Positions 8,425-17,655 of a DNA stretch of 64,000 nt are shown one piece after another. The stretch lies in contig WYCW01000004.1 in assembly GCA_011392765.1 (NCBI GenBank), positions 172,038-236,037 of the forward strand, given 5' to 3'. The notes under the pieces are model-generated. The model was given only the letters and a program-made list of their open reading frames with translations, was not told where the DNA came from and ran no database searches. The translations under genes and the position numbers were made by a program. Numbering within the stretch: position 1 is the first letter of the stretch; every line of letters begins with the position of its first letter. This stretch comes from Candidatus Thiosymbion ectosymbiont of Catanema sp. Cochon2018. Its GTDB lineage: Bacteria > Pseudomonadota > Gammaproteobacteria > Chromatiales > Chromatiaceae.

Positions 8425-9393
8425 TCAGCCGAACAAGTGGCCGAAGTGATGGGTCAGGTAGTTCTCCACCTCGTGGCCTGAGGGAACTGGGATGCGCATA
8501 GGGAGCTGGACGATCCTTTCTAGGTCCTCGTGGCCCGTGATTGGGTTGGCGGGCCAGGTCTCGCGGTTTTCATCGCGCTCGCGGTCGGAGCCATAGTCCC
8601 GATAGCGCCAGGCGATGCTGCGCTTTATCACCTCGTCATCCAGGGCCAGGACAAAGGCACAGCCCCGGATGTCCAGGAACGGTTTGATAGACTCGAGCAT
8701 CCGCAACGCCTTTTCCGGCAGGCAGCGATCCAGGTCGTCGATCAGGAACAGCAGATTGAGGCGCCTGCGGTCGTCATCGCCGCTGTTGTAGCCGGTGAGG
8801 CGGGTGATCTCGGTTTCGAAGTCGAAGTAGGGCGAACTCGGACCATCGACGAATGTTTGCCGTGCCTGCATGAGGTATTCATATTCGGCCCAGGCCTTCG
8901 TCGGATCAAACTCGATCCGGCCGCCGGGACTGTCGAGTTGACCCTTGAAGCCATAAGCCAGAGCCGCGGCCACATCGCCTGCATGCTTGGTCTTGGCCTT
9001 GAGCCAGCTCCAGGTGCGGGCAGTAGCGTGCCGGTGCGATTCCTGCTCGGCCGCCAAGCGCCGGAGTCGCTGCCGGGTGGTCTTGAGCAGGGGGATGATG
9101 AGGTGTTCCTCGGCCTCGAAACACCAGGCACTGAAGAACACCGGTACCGTGAGGATATCAGGAGCTTCGTCCCTGGAGAGGTCCGTCCGAAGCCGATCCT
9201 CGAAGCCCTGTTGAATATGCCTGAGGTGTAGGGTCTTGCCGCTGCCCCACTCCCCGAACAGACCGACCACCAGGGCACGGAATGCGGTTGGACCCGTGCC
9301 GACGACGGCATCGGTGAAGTGCTTCTCCAGTCGCCGGAAGGTGACCCGGTTGAAGACTCGGCCGTATTGGAGTTCGGGTAGCTTGGCTGCCAT
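8425..9393 (-). CDS. KAP-family P-loop NTPase
   Basis: A 322-residue STAND-type ATPase. Walker A is GLFGEWGSGKT near residue 50, Walker B is LLFLIDDLDRCLPEKA near residue 215, and a sensor-like segment GCAFVLALDDEVI follows. These are the hallmarks of the KAP family (Kidins220/ARMS, PifA). No transmembrane insertion between the Walker motifs is evident. It is the first gene of a three-gene cluster with a helical partner and a WD40 protein. PifA is a known F-plasmid phage-exclusion protein, so a defence role is plausible but unproven here. Confidence 0.85.
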   Translation of the reverse strand: MAAKLPELQYGRVFNRVTFRRLEKHFTDAVVGTGPTAFRALVVGLFGEWGSGKTLHLRHIQQGFEDRLRTDLSRDEAPDILTVPVFFSAWCFEAEEHLIIPLLKTTRQRLRRLAAEQESHRHATARTWSWLKAKTKHAGDVAAALAYGFKGQLDSPGGRIEFDPTKAWAEYEYLMQARQTFVDGPSSPYFDFETEITRLTGYNSGDDDRRRLNLLFLIDDLDRCLPEKALRMLESIKPFLDIRGCAFVLALDDEVIKRSIAWRYRDYGSDRERDENRETWPANPITGHEDLERIVQLPMRIPVPSGHEVENYLTHHFGHLFG

Positions 9394-9515
9394 CGGGGCT
9401 ATCGAACAATCATCACTGCTTTCATATGAATGGCCGCAACACCCACACGGTCCGCACAGCGGACCCTACTTTTCACAGATTGTACCGGGAGCGCCGGCAT
9501 CCTGCCGGCTCGTAG

Positions 9516-10841
9516 ATACTCTGTTCCGATGCAAGTCCAATTTAGCTCCTGATTCCCAAAGATTCACCTTATGCACATAAATCAGATTTATCAGGCAGCC
9601 GTTTCGGTGGGGGTATAGAAGCGGCTGCTGTCGAAGGGGTTCTGAGTCTTGAGCATGGCATGGATGGCGAGCAGGAGCTTACGCATGACGGCACAGAGGG
9701 CCTGGAGCTTTTTGAGGCCGCGATCCTCGATGAGGTGGCGGTAATAGGCCCTGACGTTGGGATCATGGCGTGCGGCGCTGAGAGCGGGCATGTAAAGGGC
9801 CAGGCGCAGGTAGCGGTTGCCGGCATTGGAGATGCGTGGCTTCTTGTCGATGCTGGAGCCGGACTGGTGTTGTCGGGGATCGAGGCCGGCCATGGCAACC
9901 CATTGTTTGGCCTGCATGTCATCGGGCAAGACCAACAGCTCGCCGAGGAGTTGGATGGCACTGGCATCGGCAATGCCGGTGACGGTGATCAGCAGGTCGA
10001 AGGCGTGCCGGCGCGCCTCATTCGTGGCGATGAGGTCGCGGGCCTGTTGGCGCAGGTGTTCGATGTGGTCATCCAGGAAGGCAACGGTCTGCTGCAGGCT
10101 AGCGATGAGGAAATCCGGCGTCATGGCGGTCAGTTGGGCCGCATGGAGCTGGTTCTTGGTTTGGGTCCGGAGCTTGTCGAGGGCGGCGATGCGGCGTGCG
10201 CAGGCGCGGATAGCCAGGGCCAAGTCATCGGGGCGCTGCCAGGGTGTGAAGGGCATGCGCAGGGCGAACTGGGCCAGGACTGCGGCATCGACGGCATCGG
10301 TCTTGGTGCGGGTCTGGAAGGCCTCCGCGAAGCGTTTGGCGGCCTTGGGGTTGATTACCATGAGGGGTAGCCCGGCGTCCTCCAGGGCCAGGGCTAGGTC
10401 GAGGTGATAGAGGCCGGTGGCCTCCAGGCAGACGCGGCTCACGTGTGCCTTACGCAAGCGGTTGCGCAAGGTCGCATGACCGGCTGGGGTATTCTTGAAC
10501 TCGCGGGGTTTTCCGGTGCGCTCATCGCGGCTGATGACCAAGGTAACGGTTTTGGCGCTGACATCAATTCCGGCAACGTTCATGGGTGGTTCCTCGTCAG
10601 TCAAAAAGGCGCTAGGATCAAGACTTGGTTCCCCGACCCTGAACCCTCGCCTACCGACCTTGTGTATGCAGGCTCACGAGCATCGCTCACGGCCTCGGAT
10701 ACTCTTCGGTATGGGCGAAGAGGGCGGGGAGCCAATCTACGCACAGGCTCGGGGCCTCCGGGTGGGACGGCTTCCCCAGGTACTCTCCATCAAATCCCTT
10801 TATACCTGATCCTTGGCTTTCCCTTAGAAACAGAACATACA
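9516..10841 (-). mobile_element. IS110-family element, copy 1 (1326 bp)
   Basis: The boundaries were set by comparison with the copies at 13278-14603 and 50203-51528, which are also 1326 bp. Read on the minus strand it starts TGTATG and ends GAGTAT. A CT dinucleotide flanks each side, the CT being shared as the recombination core. About 237 bp of noncoding DNA precede the transposase and about 75 bp follow. It appears almost identical to copy 2, with at least one A/G difference near the transposase start region (10625), and is inverted relative to it. Confidence 0.9.
9591..10604 (-). CDS. IS110-family transposase
   Basis: A 337-residue DEDD/serine recombinase. The N-terminal RuvC-like domain shows GIDVSAKT, CLEATGLYH and KTDAVDAAVLAQ, supplying the acidic DEDD residues. 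A coiled segment follows, then the C-terminal Tnp IS110/IS116 domain with MAGLDPRQHQSGSS, whose serine is the expected nucleophile, and NAGNRYLRLALYMPALSA. The protein sequence is identical to the copy at 13515-14528. It acts with an element-encoded guide RNA in the best-studied IS110 members. Confidence 0.95.
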   Translation of the reverse strand: MTDEEPPMNVAGIDVSAKTVTLVISRDERTGKPREFKNTPAGHATLRNRLRKAHVSRVCLEATGLYHLDLALALEDAGLPLMVINPKAAKRFAEAFQTRTKTDAVDAAVLAQFALRMPFTPWQRPDDLALAIRACARRIAALDKLRTQTKNQLHAAQLTAMTPDFLIASLQQTVAFLDDHIEHLRQQARDLIATNEARRHAFDLLITVTGIADASAIQLLGELLVLPDDMQAKQWVAMAGLDPRQHQSGSSIDKKPRISNAGNRYLRLALYMPALSAARHDPNVRAYYRHLIEDRGLKKLQALCAVMRKLLLAIHAMLKTQNPFDSSRFYTPTETAA

Positions 10842-11211
10842 AGGGTGGGCAAAGCCACCAGGGACGGCGGCAGCCGCCGTGGACGACATGGACCAAGTGG
10901 ACTACGTGGACCAAGGGTTGCTGTGTGCCCCCTGGTCCACGCAGTCCATACCGTCCATGTTGTCCATTGGGCTACCCTCATGTCGTCCGTGTGGCCCACA
11001 GCAGCGGTGTACCCAACACCCATTCCGTGGGGCTTGTCGCCATCCAAAGATTCGGTTCGCGCCTCTTCGTGATGCCATCCTGTAAGACCTACCGCGCTCA
11101 CCGCACCATCGATGCGGTTCGCGGTCGGGACCGGTGTAATCCTGCTACGGTATACCGCGCTCACCGCATCCTACGTCCATCCTACAGGGCCATGTTTTCG
11201 GGAGGGTTTAC
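10842..11211. repeat. Repeat-rich leader upstream of glgA
   Basis: This stretch holds a palindromic module of GTGGACCA/TGGTCCAC units (about 10880-10965). It also has a piece of the family A interior (CGCTCACCGCATCCTAC, about 11156-11172, and GATGCGGTTCGCG around 11115). A related GGAC/GTCC palindrome lies at 39540-39640. A TATACT box at 11265-11270 could belong to a glgA promoter, but no matching -35 is convincing. No gene is supported. Confidence 0.5.
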
Positions 11212-11403
11212 ATGTGCTTGCCGACCCGCCCGGGGGTAGACGGCAATCGGTTGCACAACCATAATATACTATTCGGTGCCTGTGGAATCGGAAGCAACAG
11301 CCTCCTGCCATGCCACGGAGAGACAGACAAAGAGCAGCCCGGATTTCTCGAAGCACCCTGTAACCGCCCCCAGCCCAGCCGGAGTCTCATCAAGGCCAGC
11401 CTT

Positions 11404-12876
11404 ATGTATATCGTTCATATCTCGTCCGAATTAGCCCCCGTAGCCAAAGTGGGCGGGTTGGCCGATGTTGTCTTCGGTTTGAGTCGCGAGCTCGAGATTC
11501 GCGGCAACGACGTCGAGATCATACTCCCGAAATACGACTGTCTCTGGTATGGCGAAATCTGGGGGCTGAACGCCGACTACCATGACCTCTGGGTCCCCTG
11601 GGCCGGCGGCGGCATCCATTGCACGGTCTTCCTCGGCATGGTCCATGGGCGCCGGTGTTACTTCATCGAACCCCACTCGAGCGAAAACTTCTTCAATCGC
11701 GGCTCATTCTACGGATCGCACGACGATGCCTTGCGGTTCGCCTTTTTCAGCAAGGCCGCCATCGAGTTTCTGCTCAAGTCGGGTAAGCGTCCGACCATTA
11801 TTCACTGTCACGACTGGCAAACCGGCCTGGTGCCGGTCCTGCTGTGGGAAGTCTATCATCGGATGGGTATGCACGATCAGCGCGTCGTGTATACCATCCA
11901 CAACTTTCAGCACCAGGGGGTCCACGGGGAGCCCGTGTTGTTCGGAACCGGCCTGAATCGACCGGACTACTATTTCGATCGGAACCGCCTGGGCGACGAT
12001 CACAACCCCAAGGCCATCAACATGATGAAGGGGGGCATCGTCTATTCGAGCTTCGTGACCACCGTCTCCCCGAAACACGCCTGGGAGGCCCGTTATACCG
12101 ATCAGGGTAAAGGGCTCGGGCATACGCTCGCCGTCCACGGGGGCAAATTCGGCGGGGTACTCAACGGCGTCGATTATGATGTCTGGAATCCCGAGATCGA
12201 CCGCTTCCTGCCCCACCATTATGACGTCTGGCAACTGGACGGGAAATACGCCAACAAGGAGGCGCTGCGCGAACGCCTGATGCTGCGCAAGGACTACAAG
12301 CCCCTGATCGCCTACGTCGGTCGGCTGGACCACCAAAAGGGCCTGCATCTGGTCCGTCACGCGATGTTCTATGCCCTCCAGAGGGGCTCCCAATTCGTGC
12401 TCCTGGGCTCGAGTCCGGACCAGAGCGTCAACAACGAGTTCTGGGGTCTCAAAAACCATCTCAATGACAACGAGGACGTCCATATCGAGATCGGATTCAA
12501 CGAGCAGCTCGCCCATCTCATTTATGCCGGCGCGGATATGCTGGTGGTACCCAGCATTTTCGAGCCCTGTGGCCTCGCCCAGTTGATCGCCCTGCGCTAT
12601 GGCACCGTCCCGATCGTCAGGGCGGTCGGGGGACTTGCCGATACCGTATTCGATCGGGATCACGCGCACATACCTCTCGAATATCGCAACGGCTACGTGT
12701 TCGACAACACGGATTTCGCTGCCGTCGAGTCGGCCATGGATCGCGCCATCGGGCTCTGGTACGAATTCCCGAAAGAATTCCGGCGCCTGCTCTCCAACGG
12801 CATGGTCTATGACTATTCCTGGAATCATCCGGCCCACCATTACCTCTCGATCTACAATCACGTCAAGGCCTGGTAA
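11404..12876 (+). CDS. glgA: Glycogen synthase (ADP-glucose, GT5)
   Basis: This 490-residue enzyme transfers glucose from ADP-glucose to the end of an alpha-1,4-glucan. The N-terminal HISSELAPVAKVGGLADVV carries the KxGGL nucleotide-sugar motif. IHCHDWQTGLVP, YVGRLDHQKGLHL and FEPCGLAQLIALRYGTVPIV are the usual GT-B landmarks. The start at 11404 is chosen because the family begins exactly at this methionine. The 64-codon upstream extension shows no homology. No other glycogen gene is adjacent. It is flanked by two inverted IS110 copies. Confidence 0.93.
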   Translation: MYIVHISSELAPVAKVGGLADVVFGLSRELEIRGNDVEIILPKYDCLWYGEIWGLNADYHDLWVPWAGGGIHCTVFLGMVHGRRCYFIEPHSSENFFNRGSFYGSHDDALRFAFFSKAAIEFLLKSGKRPTIIHCHDWQTGLVPVLLWEVYHRMGMHDQRVVYTIHNFQHQGVHGEPVLFGTGLNRPDYYFDRNRLGDDHNPKAINMMKGGIVYSSFVTTVSPKHAWEARYTDQGKGLGHTLAVHGGKFGGVLNGVDYDVWNPEIDRFLPHHYDVWQLDGKYANKEALRERLMLRKDYKPLIAYVGRLDHQKGLHLVRHAMFYALQRGSQFVLLGSSPDQSVNNEFWGLKNHLNDNEDVHIEIGFNEQLAHLIYAGADMLVVPSIFEPCGLAQLIALRYGTVPIVRAVGGLADTVFDRDHAHIPLEYRNGYVFDNTDFAAVESAMDRAIGLWYEFPKEFRRLLSNGMVYDYSWNHPAHHYLSIYNHVKAW

Positions 12877-12933
12877 TCGAATGAGCCGGTCGACCGACGA
12901 GGACTACCTGGCTATTCTCACAGGCTATATCCC

Positions 12934-13277
12934 AATGCCATTAAGTTAAGCGTTACCGGCCAGCAAAAGAGAGGAAACTTCACAAATCACACGAATCCTC
13001 GTGGATTGATGTGCGCGATTCGTAGGTTGGGCAAAGCCCGTAGGATGAACGTAGGATGCGGTGAGCGCGGTATACCGTAGCAGGATGACACCAATCCCGA
13101 CCGCGAACCGCATCGATGGCGGGGTGAGCTCCGGCCAGCGGCGAACCGCATCTTTGGACGGTGGGCATGCCCAACAACGGTGTTGGGCATGGGCCATCCC
13201 TTGATGCGGTTCGCGCCCCCTCGTCGTGTCATCCTGATAAGACCTACCGCGCTCACCGCATCCTACTCGCCCACCCT
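12934..13277. repeat. Family A repeat, copy 2, interrupted by IS110
   Basis: It begins AATGCCATTAAGTTAAGCG and contains the AATCACACGAATCC palindrome, GTAGGTTGGGCAAAGCCCG, and the CGGTGTTGGGCATG interior. It stops at CGCCCACCCT where IS110 copy 2 starts. The remainder of the repeat is not recovered on the far side of the IS, where the flank is ACGAACTTTGCGG. Confidence 0.7.
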
Positions 13278-13514
13278 TGTATGTTCTGTTTCTAAGGGAA
13301 AGCCAAGGATCAGGTATAAAGGGATTTGATGGAGAGTACCTGGGGAAGCCGTCCCACCCGGAGGCCCCGAGCCTGTGCGTAGATTGGCTCCCCGCCCTCT
13401 TCGCCCATACCGAAGAGTATCCGAGGCCGTGAGCGATGCTCGTGAGCCTGCATACACAAGGTCGGTAGGCGAGGGTTCAGGGTCGGGGAACCAGGTCTTG
13501 ATCCTAGCGCCTTT
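13278..13514 (+). ncRNA. Candidate IS110 bridge-RNA region
   Basis: This is the 237-bp noncoding left end between the IS boundary and the transposase ATG. In the IS110 group this is the position of the bridge RNA. It is rich in short palindromes (for example CTTCGCCCATACCGAAGAG). It contains CGTAGATTGG at 13378-13387, the exact complement of CCAATCTACG present in a family A repeat at 31442-31451 and one mismatch from the CCAACCTACG target of copy 3. No transcript evidence is available. Confidence 0.45.
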
Positions 13515-14528
13515 TTGACTGACGAGGAACCACCCATGAACGTTGCCGGAATTGATGTCAGCGCCAAAACCGTTACCTTGGTCATCAGCCGCGATGAGCG
13601 CACCGGAAAACCCCGCGAGTTCAAGAATACCCCAGCCGGTCATGCGACCTTGCGCAACCGCTTGCGTAAGGCACACGTGAGCCGCGTCTGCCTGGAGGCC
13701 ACCGGCCTCTATCACCTCGACCTAGCCCTGGCCCTGGAGGACGCCGGGCTACCCCTCATGGTAATCAACCCCAAGGCCGCCAAACGCTTCGCGGAGGCCT
13801 TCCAGACCCGCACCAAGACCGATGCCGTCGATGCCGCAGTCCTGGCCCAGTTCGCCCTGCGCATGCCCTTCACACCCTGGCAGCGCCCCGATGACTTGGC
13901 CCTGGCTATCCGCGCCTGCGCACGCCGCATCGCCGCCCTCGACAAGCTCCGGACCCAAACCAAGAACCAGCTCCATGCGGCCCAACTGACCGCCATGACG
14001 CCGGATTTCCTCATCGCTAGCCTGCAGCAGACCGTTGCCTTCCTGGATGACCACATCGAACACCTGCGCCAACAGGCCCGCGACCTCATCGCCACGAATG
14101 AGGCGCGCCGGCACGCCTTCGACCTGCTGATCACCGTCACCGGCATTGCCGATGCCAGTGCCATCCAACTCCTCGGCGAGCTGTTGGTCTTGCCCGATGA
14201 CATGCAGGCCAAACAATGGGTTGCCATGGCCGGCCTCGATCCCCGACAACACCAGTCCGGCTCCAGCATCGACAAGAAGCCACGCATCTCCAATGCCGGC
14301 AACCGCTACCTGCGCCTGGCCCTTTACATGCCCGCTCTCAGCGCCGCACGCCATGATCCCAACGTCAGGGCCTATTACCGCCACCTCATCGAGGATCGCG
14401 GCCTCAAAAAGCTCCAGGCCCTCTGTGCCGTCATGCGTAAGCTCCTGCTCGCCATCCATGCCATGCTCAAGACTCAGAACCCCTTCGACAGCAGCCGCTT
14501 CTATACCCCCACCGAAACGGCTGCCTGA
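13515..14528 (+). CDS. IS110-family transposase
   Basis: A 337-residue recombinase identical in protein sequence to the one at 9591-10604. It has a DEDD RuvC-like N-terminal domain (GIDVSAKT near residue 6, DAVDAAVL near 103) and a C-terminal domain with SGSS and AGNRYLRL. Intact and probably functional. Confidence 0.95.
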   Translation: MTDEEPPMNVAGIDVSAKTVTLVISRDERTGKPREFKNTPAGHATLRNRLRKAHVSRVCLEATGLYHLDLALALEDAGLPLMVINPKAAKRFAEAFQTRTKTDAVDAAVLAQFALRMPFTPWQRPDDLALAIRACARRIAALDKLRTQTKNQLHAAQLTAMTPDFLIASLQQTVAFLDDHIEHLRQQARDLIATNEARRHAFDLLITVTGIADASAIQLLGELLVLPDDMQAKQWVAMAGLDPRQHQSGSSIDKKPRISNAGNRYLRLALYMPALSAARHDPNVRAYYRHLIEDRGLKKLQALCAVMRKLLLAIHAMLKTQNPFDSSRFYTPTETAA

Positions 14529-14603
14529 TAAATCTGATTTATGTGCATAAGGTGAATCTTTGGGAATCAGGAGCTAAATTGGACTTGCATCGGAACAGAG
14601 TAT

Positions 14604-15620
14604 CTACGAACTTTGCGGTTCAAAATCTCTGCGTCCGGGTTTGAGCCACATTGAGTATAGGAAAAATCGGTTCATTCCCATGGATGCCAAGAATATGAAC
14701 CACGAATAGACACGAAGGCAGACACGAAATCGGTTGGCTTCTCTATGGACTCCGGACTGCTTTGGAGTGCGCCGGCAGAGCGGTGCGGTTTGATAGGACC
14801 CCGATCACGTGCGTTACCAACAGTCTGTCGGGGACCTGGATGCCAGGTTCCACTCGCACCGCGGCGACGGCGCTTTCCTCTGGCCGCAACGCCCGTGCTC
14901 AGGACGGATGCGTGGCCCGATCCAAAGCGGCGGCGCGGGCAAGTAGCCCCCGGCCAACCCAGTGGCTAAGCCGAGCACCGCAGATTCCGGTCGGTACCGG
15001 GGTAAAGTTGGTTCTGTTTCGTTTTGTGTGGGTGGAAAAGGAAACCACCGCGTAGCGGCTGCGTCCTTGACAGGCCGGACGGGCGCAACAGAATGCGAGC
15101 AAGAAGGGATCGGGGTACCTGGCGAATTGAGCCGAATGTCCCACCGTTGCTGAGTTCGCCCTGAGGCGCAGCCCCGTTGCCAAAGCACCCCGATCCCTTC
15201 ATGCAGACCACTCCCCGGCGCCCGTCCAGCCTGTCAAGGATGGTTTCCTTTTCCATCTACCCACACAATCCGTAAGAGAGCCGTAAAGTTGCCGCCTGCC
15301 CGGCGGCAGACAGGCCACACTCCAAAACGCTCGGTGCTGCCTTTCCATGATCGTCAGCAGTCCGGAATCCATAAAGAGCCTAACACCTTATCCACAGATT
15401 ACGCAGATTTTCACGGACGAAAAACGGAATAATCTGTGAAAATCTGTGTAATCTGCGGATAGAAAGGGAGGGTTATCGAGTTACCTGTCTGCCGTCAGGC
15501 AGGTCGGCCGAGCGCGGGTAAGCCCGCGCCTACCGGGGTAACCATCATCGAGATCGGTCTACTTGCGCCCGTGTGAAGCCGACTCCCAAGCAACCGCCAC
15601 AATGGCGATGACCAAGGCAG
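14604..15620. repeat. Long imperfect palindrome and hairpins, no gene
   Basis: About 14742 to 15375 forms a large imperfect inverted repeat centred near 15152. Paired arms include TATGGACTCCGGACTGCT with its complement at about 15355-15372, GGTGGAAAAGGAAACCA (15031-15047) with 15241-15262, and GACAGGCCGGACGGGCG (15069-15085) with 15219-15235. AAGGGATCGGGGT (15104-15116) pairs with 15187-15199. A separate hairpin with CAGATTACGCAGATTTTCAC arms lies at about 15394-15462. Open frames here are short and mirror each other, as expected of a palindrome, so none is called. Confidence 0.75.
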
Positions 15621-15623
15621 CGA

Positions 15624-17615
15624 ATGAAAAAAATCTGTTTGATTGCATTGCCATGGCAACTGGCGTCCGGACCCTCTCCGGCAGTGGGGGCTTTGGCTTC
15701 ATTTCTGAGGCACAAGAATCGGCAGATCCGGGTCGATTGCCGTCACGATCACCTGGAAATCGCAAGCCGGATCGGCAAGCCCTGTTATCGGGCCCTGACA
15801 GTGGGAGGAGCGATCAGTAGATATTCCGATATCCTGTGCTTTCCTTTCTTCTATCCGAAAAAGGCGGAAACTTGCGTAAAACGCGCTGCTCGACTGGCTG
15901 AACCGCTGATGGTGGCTCAATTCGGCTCGGAGGACGAATTCAGATCGGAGGCCGGTCGGCAACTAAACAATATACCGCAAGAAGAGTTGGCGAGAGCCCA
16001 TGAGATTCTGCCCACGCAGGCGCTCGATCCGAAATCCGCGCACAGCCTTTCGGAAATTATGGAAATGGTCATCTGGTCGATCATGGTACGGGTCGATCTG
16101 TGCATCGGAAACATCGCACGGGAAATCGCCGGTAAATACGATCTGGTCGGGTTGACTACGTCTTACAACCAACTGTCGACGAGCCTGTTGTTGTGTGAAA
16201 AGCTGAAGCGGATTTCGCCGGCAACGGTCACTGTCCTGGGGGGCGCCCTGGTCAGTGGTAGGTTGGGGCCGAGCATCATCAATGAATATCGGTTTATCGA
16301 CTTCATCGTGCAGGGGGAGGGCGAATATCCGCTCGATGCCTTGGTCGGTCATCTCGCAGCAAAAGATTTCGAGGCAATTGAGCGGACCGACGGGATTCTT
16401 ACGCCTGAAAATGCGCTCGACCACAAGGACGGCGTAGAACTGTGGCAGGTAGCGGATCCGGATGAGTTGCCGTTCCCGGATTACGACGACTATGCCGAGT
16501 GTGTCGGAGAAGGTGATTGGACCTTACCGATCGAGGGATCGAGGGGTTGTTGGTGGGACAGATGCCGTTTTTGCAATTTGAACAGTCAGTGGGAAGGTTA
16601 TCGAACGAAATCGAATCGGAGACTCGCCGCCGAGGTGGAATATCTATGTACAAGATACCGGAAATCGGCATTTATATTCCTTGATAATGTCCATAGCCCA
16701 AAGGGAATTCAGGGGTTTGCGAAGGGATTGAAAGATACGGACATGGATTTATTGTTTTTCTATGAATTACGGGCCGATCTCAGTCCTTATGAAATACTGG
16801 CACTATATGAAGCCGGGCTAGACTTCGTGCAGGTCGGAATCGAAGGTCTGAGCCGCTCGTTTTTGAAGAGAATCCGCAAGGGGACGAAGGTTATCCAAAA
16901 TCTACAGATCATGAAGACACTCTGTGAATTGGAGATCAAATCCCGCTCCAATCTGATTACGGACTATCCTCGGAGTACTCGCGACGAAGTCGAGGAAACC
17001 TGCCGGACGATCAGAAGGTATGCCTATGCCTACGACCCCTTGAATCTGGGACGTTATCATTATTATTCCGGATCTCCCATCGATCGCGAGCGAGATAATC
17101 ATCCGGTAGCGAATGTCAGGAATGACGATGTCTATAAGGATGCCATACCGGGCGCCGTCCTGGAACGGGTCGAATTGCTTTTCAAATCCTATGATCCGGT
17201 CGGGGAACCGGTGAGCTGGTCCCCGGTGGCTGGGGCGATCGAATGGTGGGAGAAATTACAGGGGTATTATGCGGCCAAGGGGCAGCGGCCGATGCAGTAC
17301 CGCGATTTTCGGGCCTTATTGATCGTCGACTATCTCCGCTCCGGGAAACGATGTAGGTTGCAGTTACCCGATACGGAGCGGGAACTCTATCTATACTGTA
17401 CGAAAATACGCAGCAAAAAGAAGATCATGGAAAGGTTCTCTGCGCGCATGGGTGAAAGGGAAATCAATGCCTGCCTGGAAAAATGGATTTCCGAATGCAT
17501 ACTGTACCGGGAAGGAGAAAAATTTCTGTCGCTGGCTCCGACTATCAATCCACGTTTTGCGGTAAGGCGCATTCGAAGAATGGCCTATGAAGATGATGAA
17601 GCCAAGGCACCTTGA
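15624..17615 (+). CDS. B12-binding radical SAM protein, RiPP-maturation type
   Basis: A 663-residue protein. The N-terminal half resembles a cobalamin-binding Rossmann domain (YDLVGLTTSYNQLSTSLLLC, then VTVLGGALVSG and FIVQGEGEYPLDALV). A radical-SAM core follows. The cluster motif is GSRGCWWDRCRFCNLNSQW, spaced C-x4-C-x2-C, around residue 310. YELRADLS and FVQVGIEGLS are typical TIM-barrel strands. The GCWW...FC.LN context is that of RiPP maturation radical SAM proteins (ocin type), which usually have C-x7-C-x2-C, so the shorter spacing is odd. Good AAGG upstream of the ATG. No precursor peptide was convincingly identified nearby. Confidence 0.8.
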   Translation: MKKICLIALPWQLASGPSPAVGALASFLRHKNRQIRVDCRHDHLEIASRIGKPCYRALTVGGAISRYSDILCFPFFYPKKAETCVKRAARLAEPLMVAQFGSEDEFRSEAGRQLNNIPQEELARAHEILPTQALDPKSAHSLSEIMEMVIWSIMVRVDLCIGNIAREIAGKYDLVGLTTSYNQLSTSLLLCEKLKRISPATVTVLGGALVSGRLGPSIINEYRFIDFIVQGEGEYPLDALVGHLAAKDFEAIERTDGILTPENALDHKDGVELWQVADPDELPFPDYDDYAECVGEGDWTLPIEGSRGCWWDRCRFCNLNSQWEGYRTKSNRRLAAEVEYLCTRYRKSAFIFLDNVHSPKGIQGFAKGLKDTDMDLLFFYELRADLSPYEILALYEAGLDFVQVGIEGLSRSFLKRIRKGTKVIQNLQIMKTLCELEIKSRSNLITDYPRSTRDEVEETCRTIRRYAYAYDPLNLGRYHYYSGSPIDRERDNHPVANVRNDDVYKDAIPGAVLERVELLFKSYDPVGEPVSWSPVAGAIEWWEKLQGYYAAKGQRPMQYRDFRALLIVDYLRSGKRCRLQLPDTERELYLYCTKIRSKKKIMERFSARMGEREINACLEKWISECILYREGEKFLSLAPTINPRFAVRRIRRMAYEDDEAKAP

Positions 17616-17655
17616 AAATTCCTCTCCATGGGATTTTTCGAGAACGACAGCTGAC

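Larger units (their letters stand above)
13278..14603 (+). mobile_element. IS110-family element, copy 2 (1326 bp)
   Basis: This is an inverted counterpart of the element at 9516-10841. It starts TGTATG and ends GAGTAT, and the flanking CT dinucleotides are at 13276-13277 and 14604-14605. The right flank begins ACGA, as in the other two copies. With copy 1 it brackets the glycogen synthase gene in a composite-transposon-like arrangement. Confidence 0.92.

Noticed and set aside
9660-10370. Long antisense frames within the IS110 transposase
   Set aside because: GC-rich antisense shadows of the real gene. They appear identically in copy 2.
9516-10841. IS1111-group assignment for the IS110-type elements
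   Set aside because: The long noncoding segment is 5' of the transposase and no subterminal inverted repeats were seen, which fits the IS110 group better.
11704-12861. 385-codon antisense frame in glgA
   Set aside because: A shadow of the well-supported glycogen synthase. The text is valine/aspartate-rich without any motif.
14814-15256. Several open frames on both strands between IS110 and the radical SAM gene
   Set aside because: They mirror each other across a palindrome and have no family resemblance or start signals.
15563-15820. RiPP precursor peptide upstream of the radical SAM gene
   Set aside because: The 85-codon frame overlaps the radical SAM gene start in another frame, lacks a ribosome binding site, and its text follows the codon pattern of the real gene.
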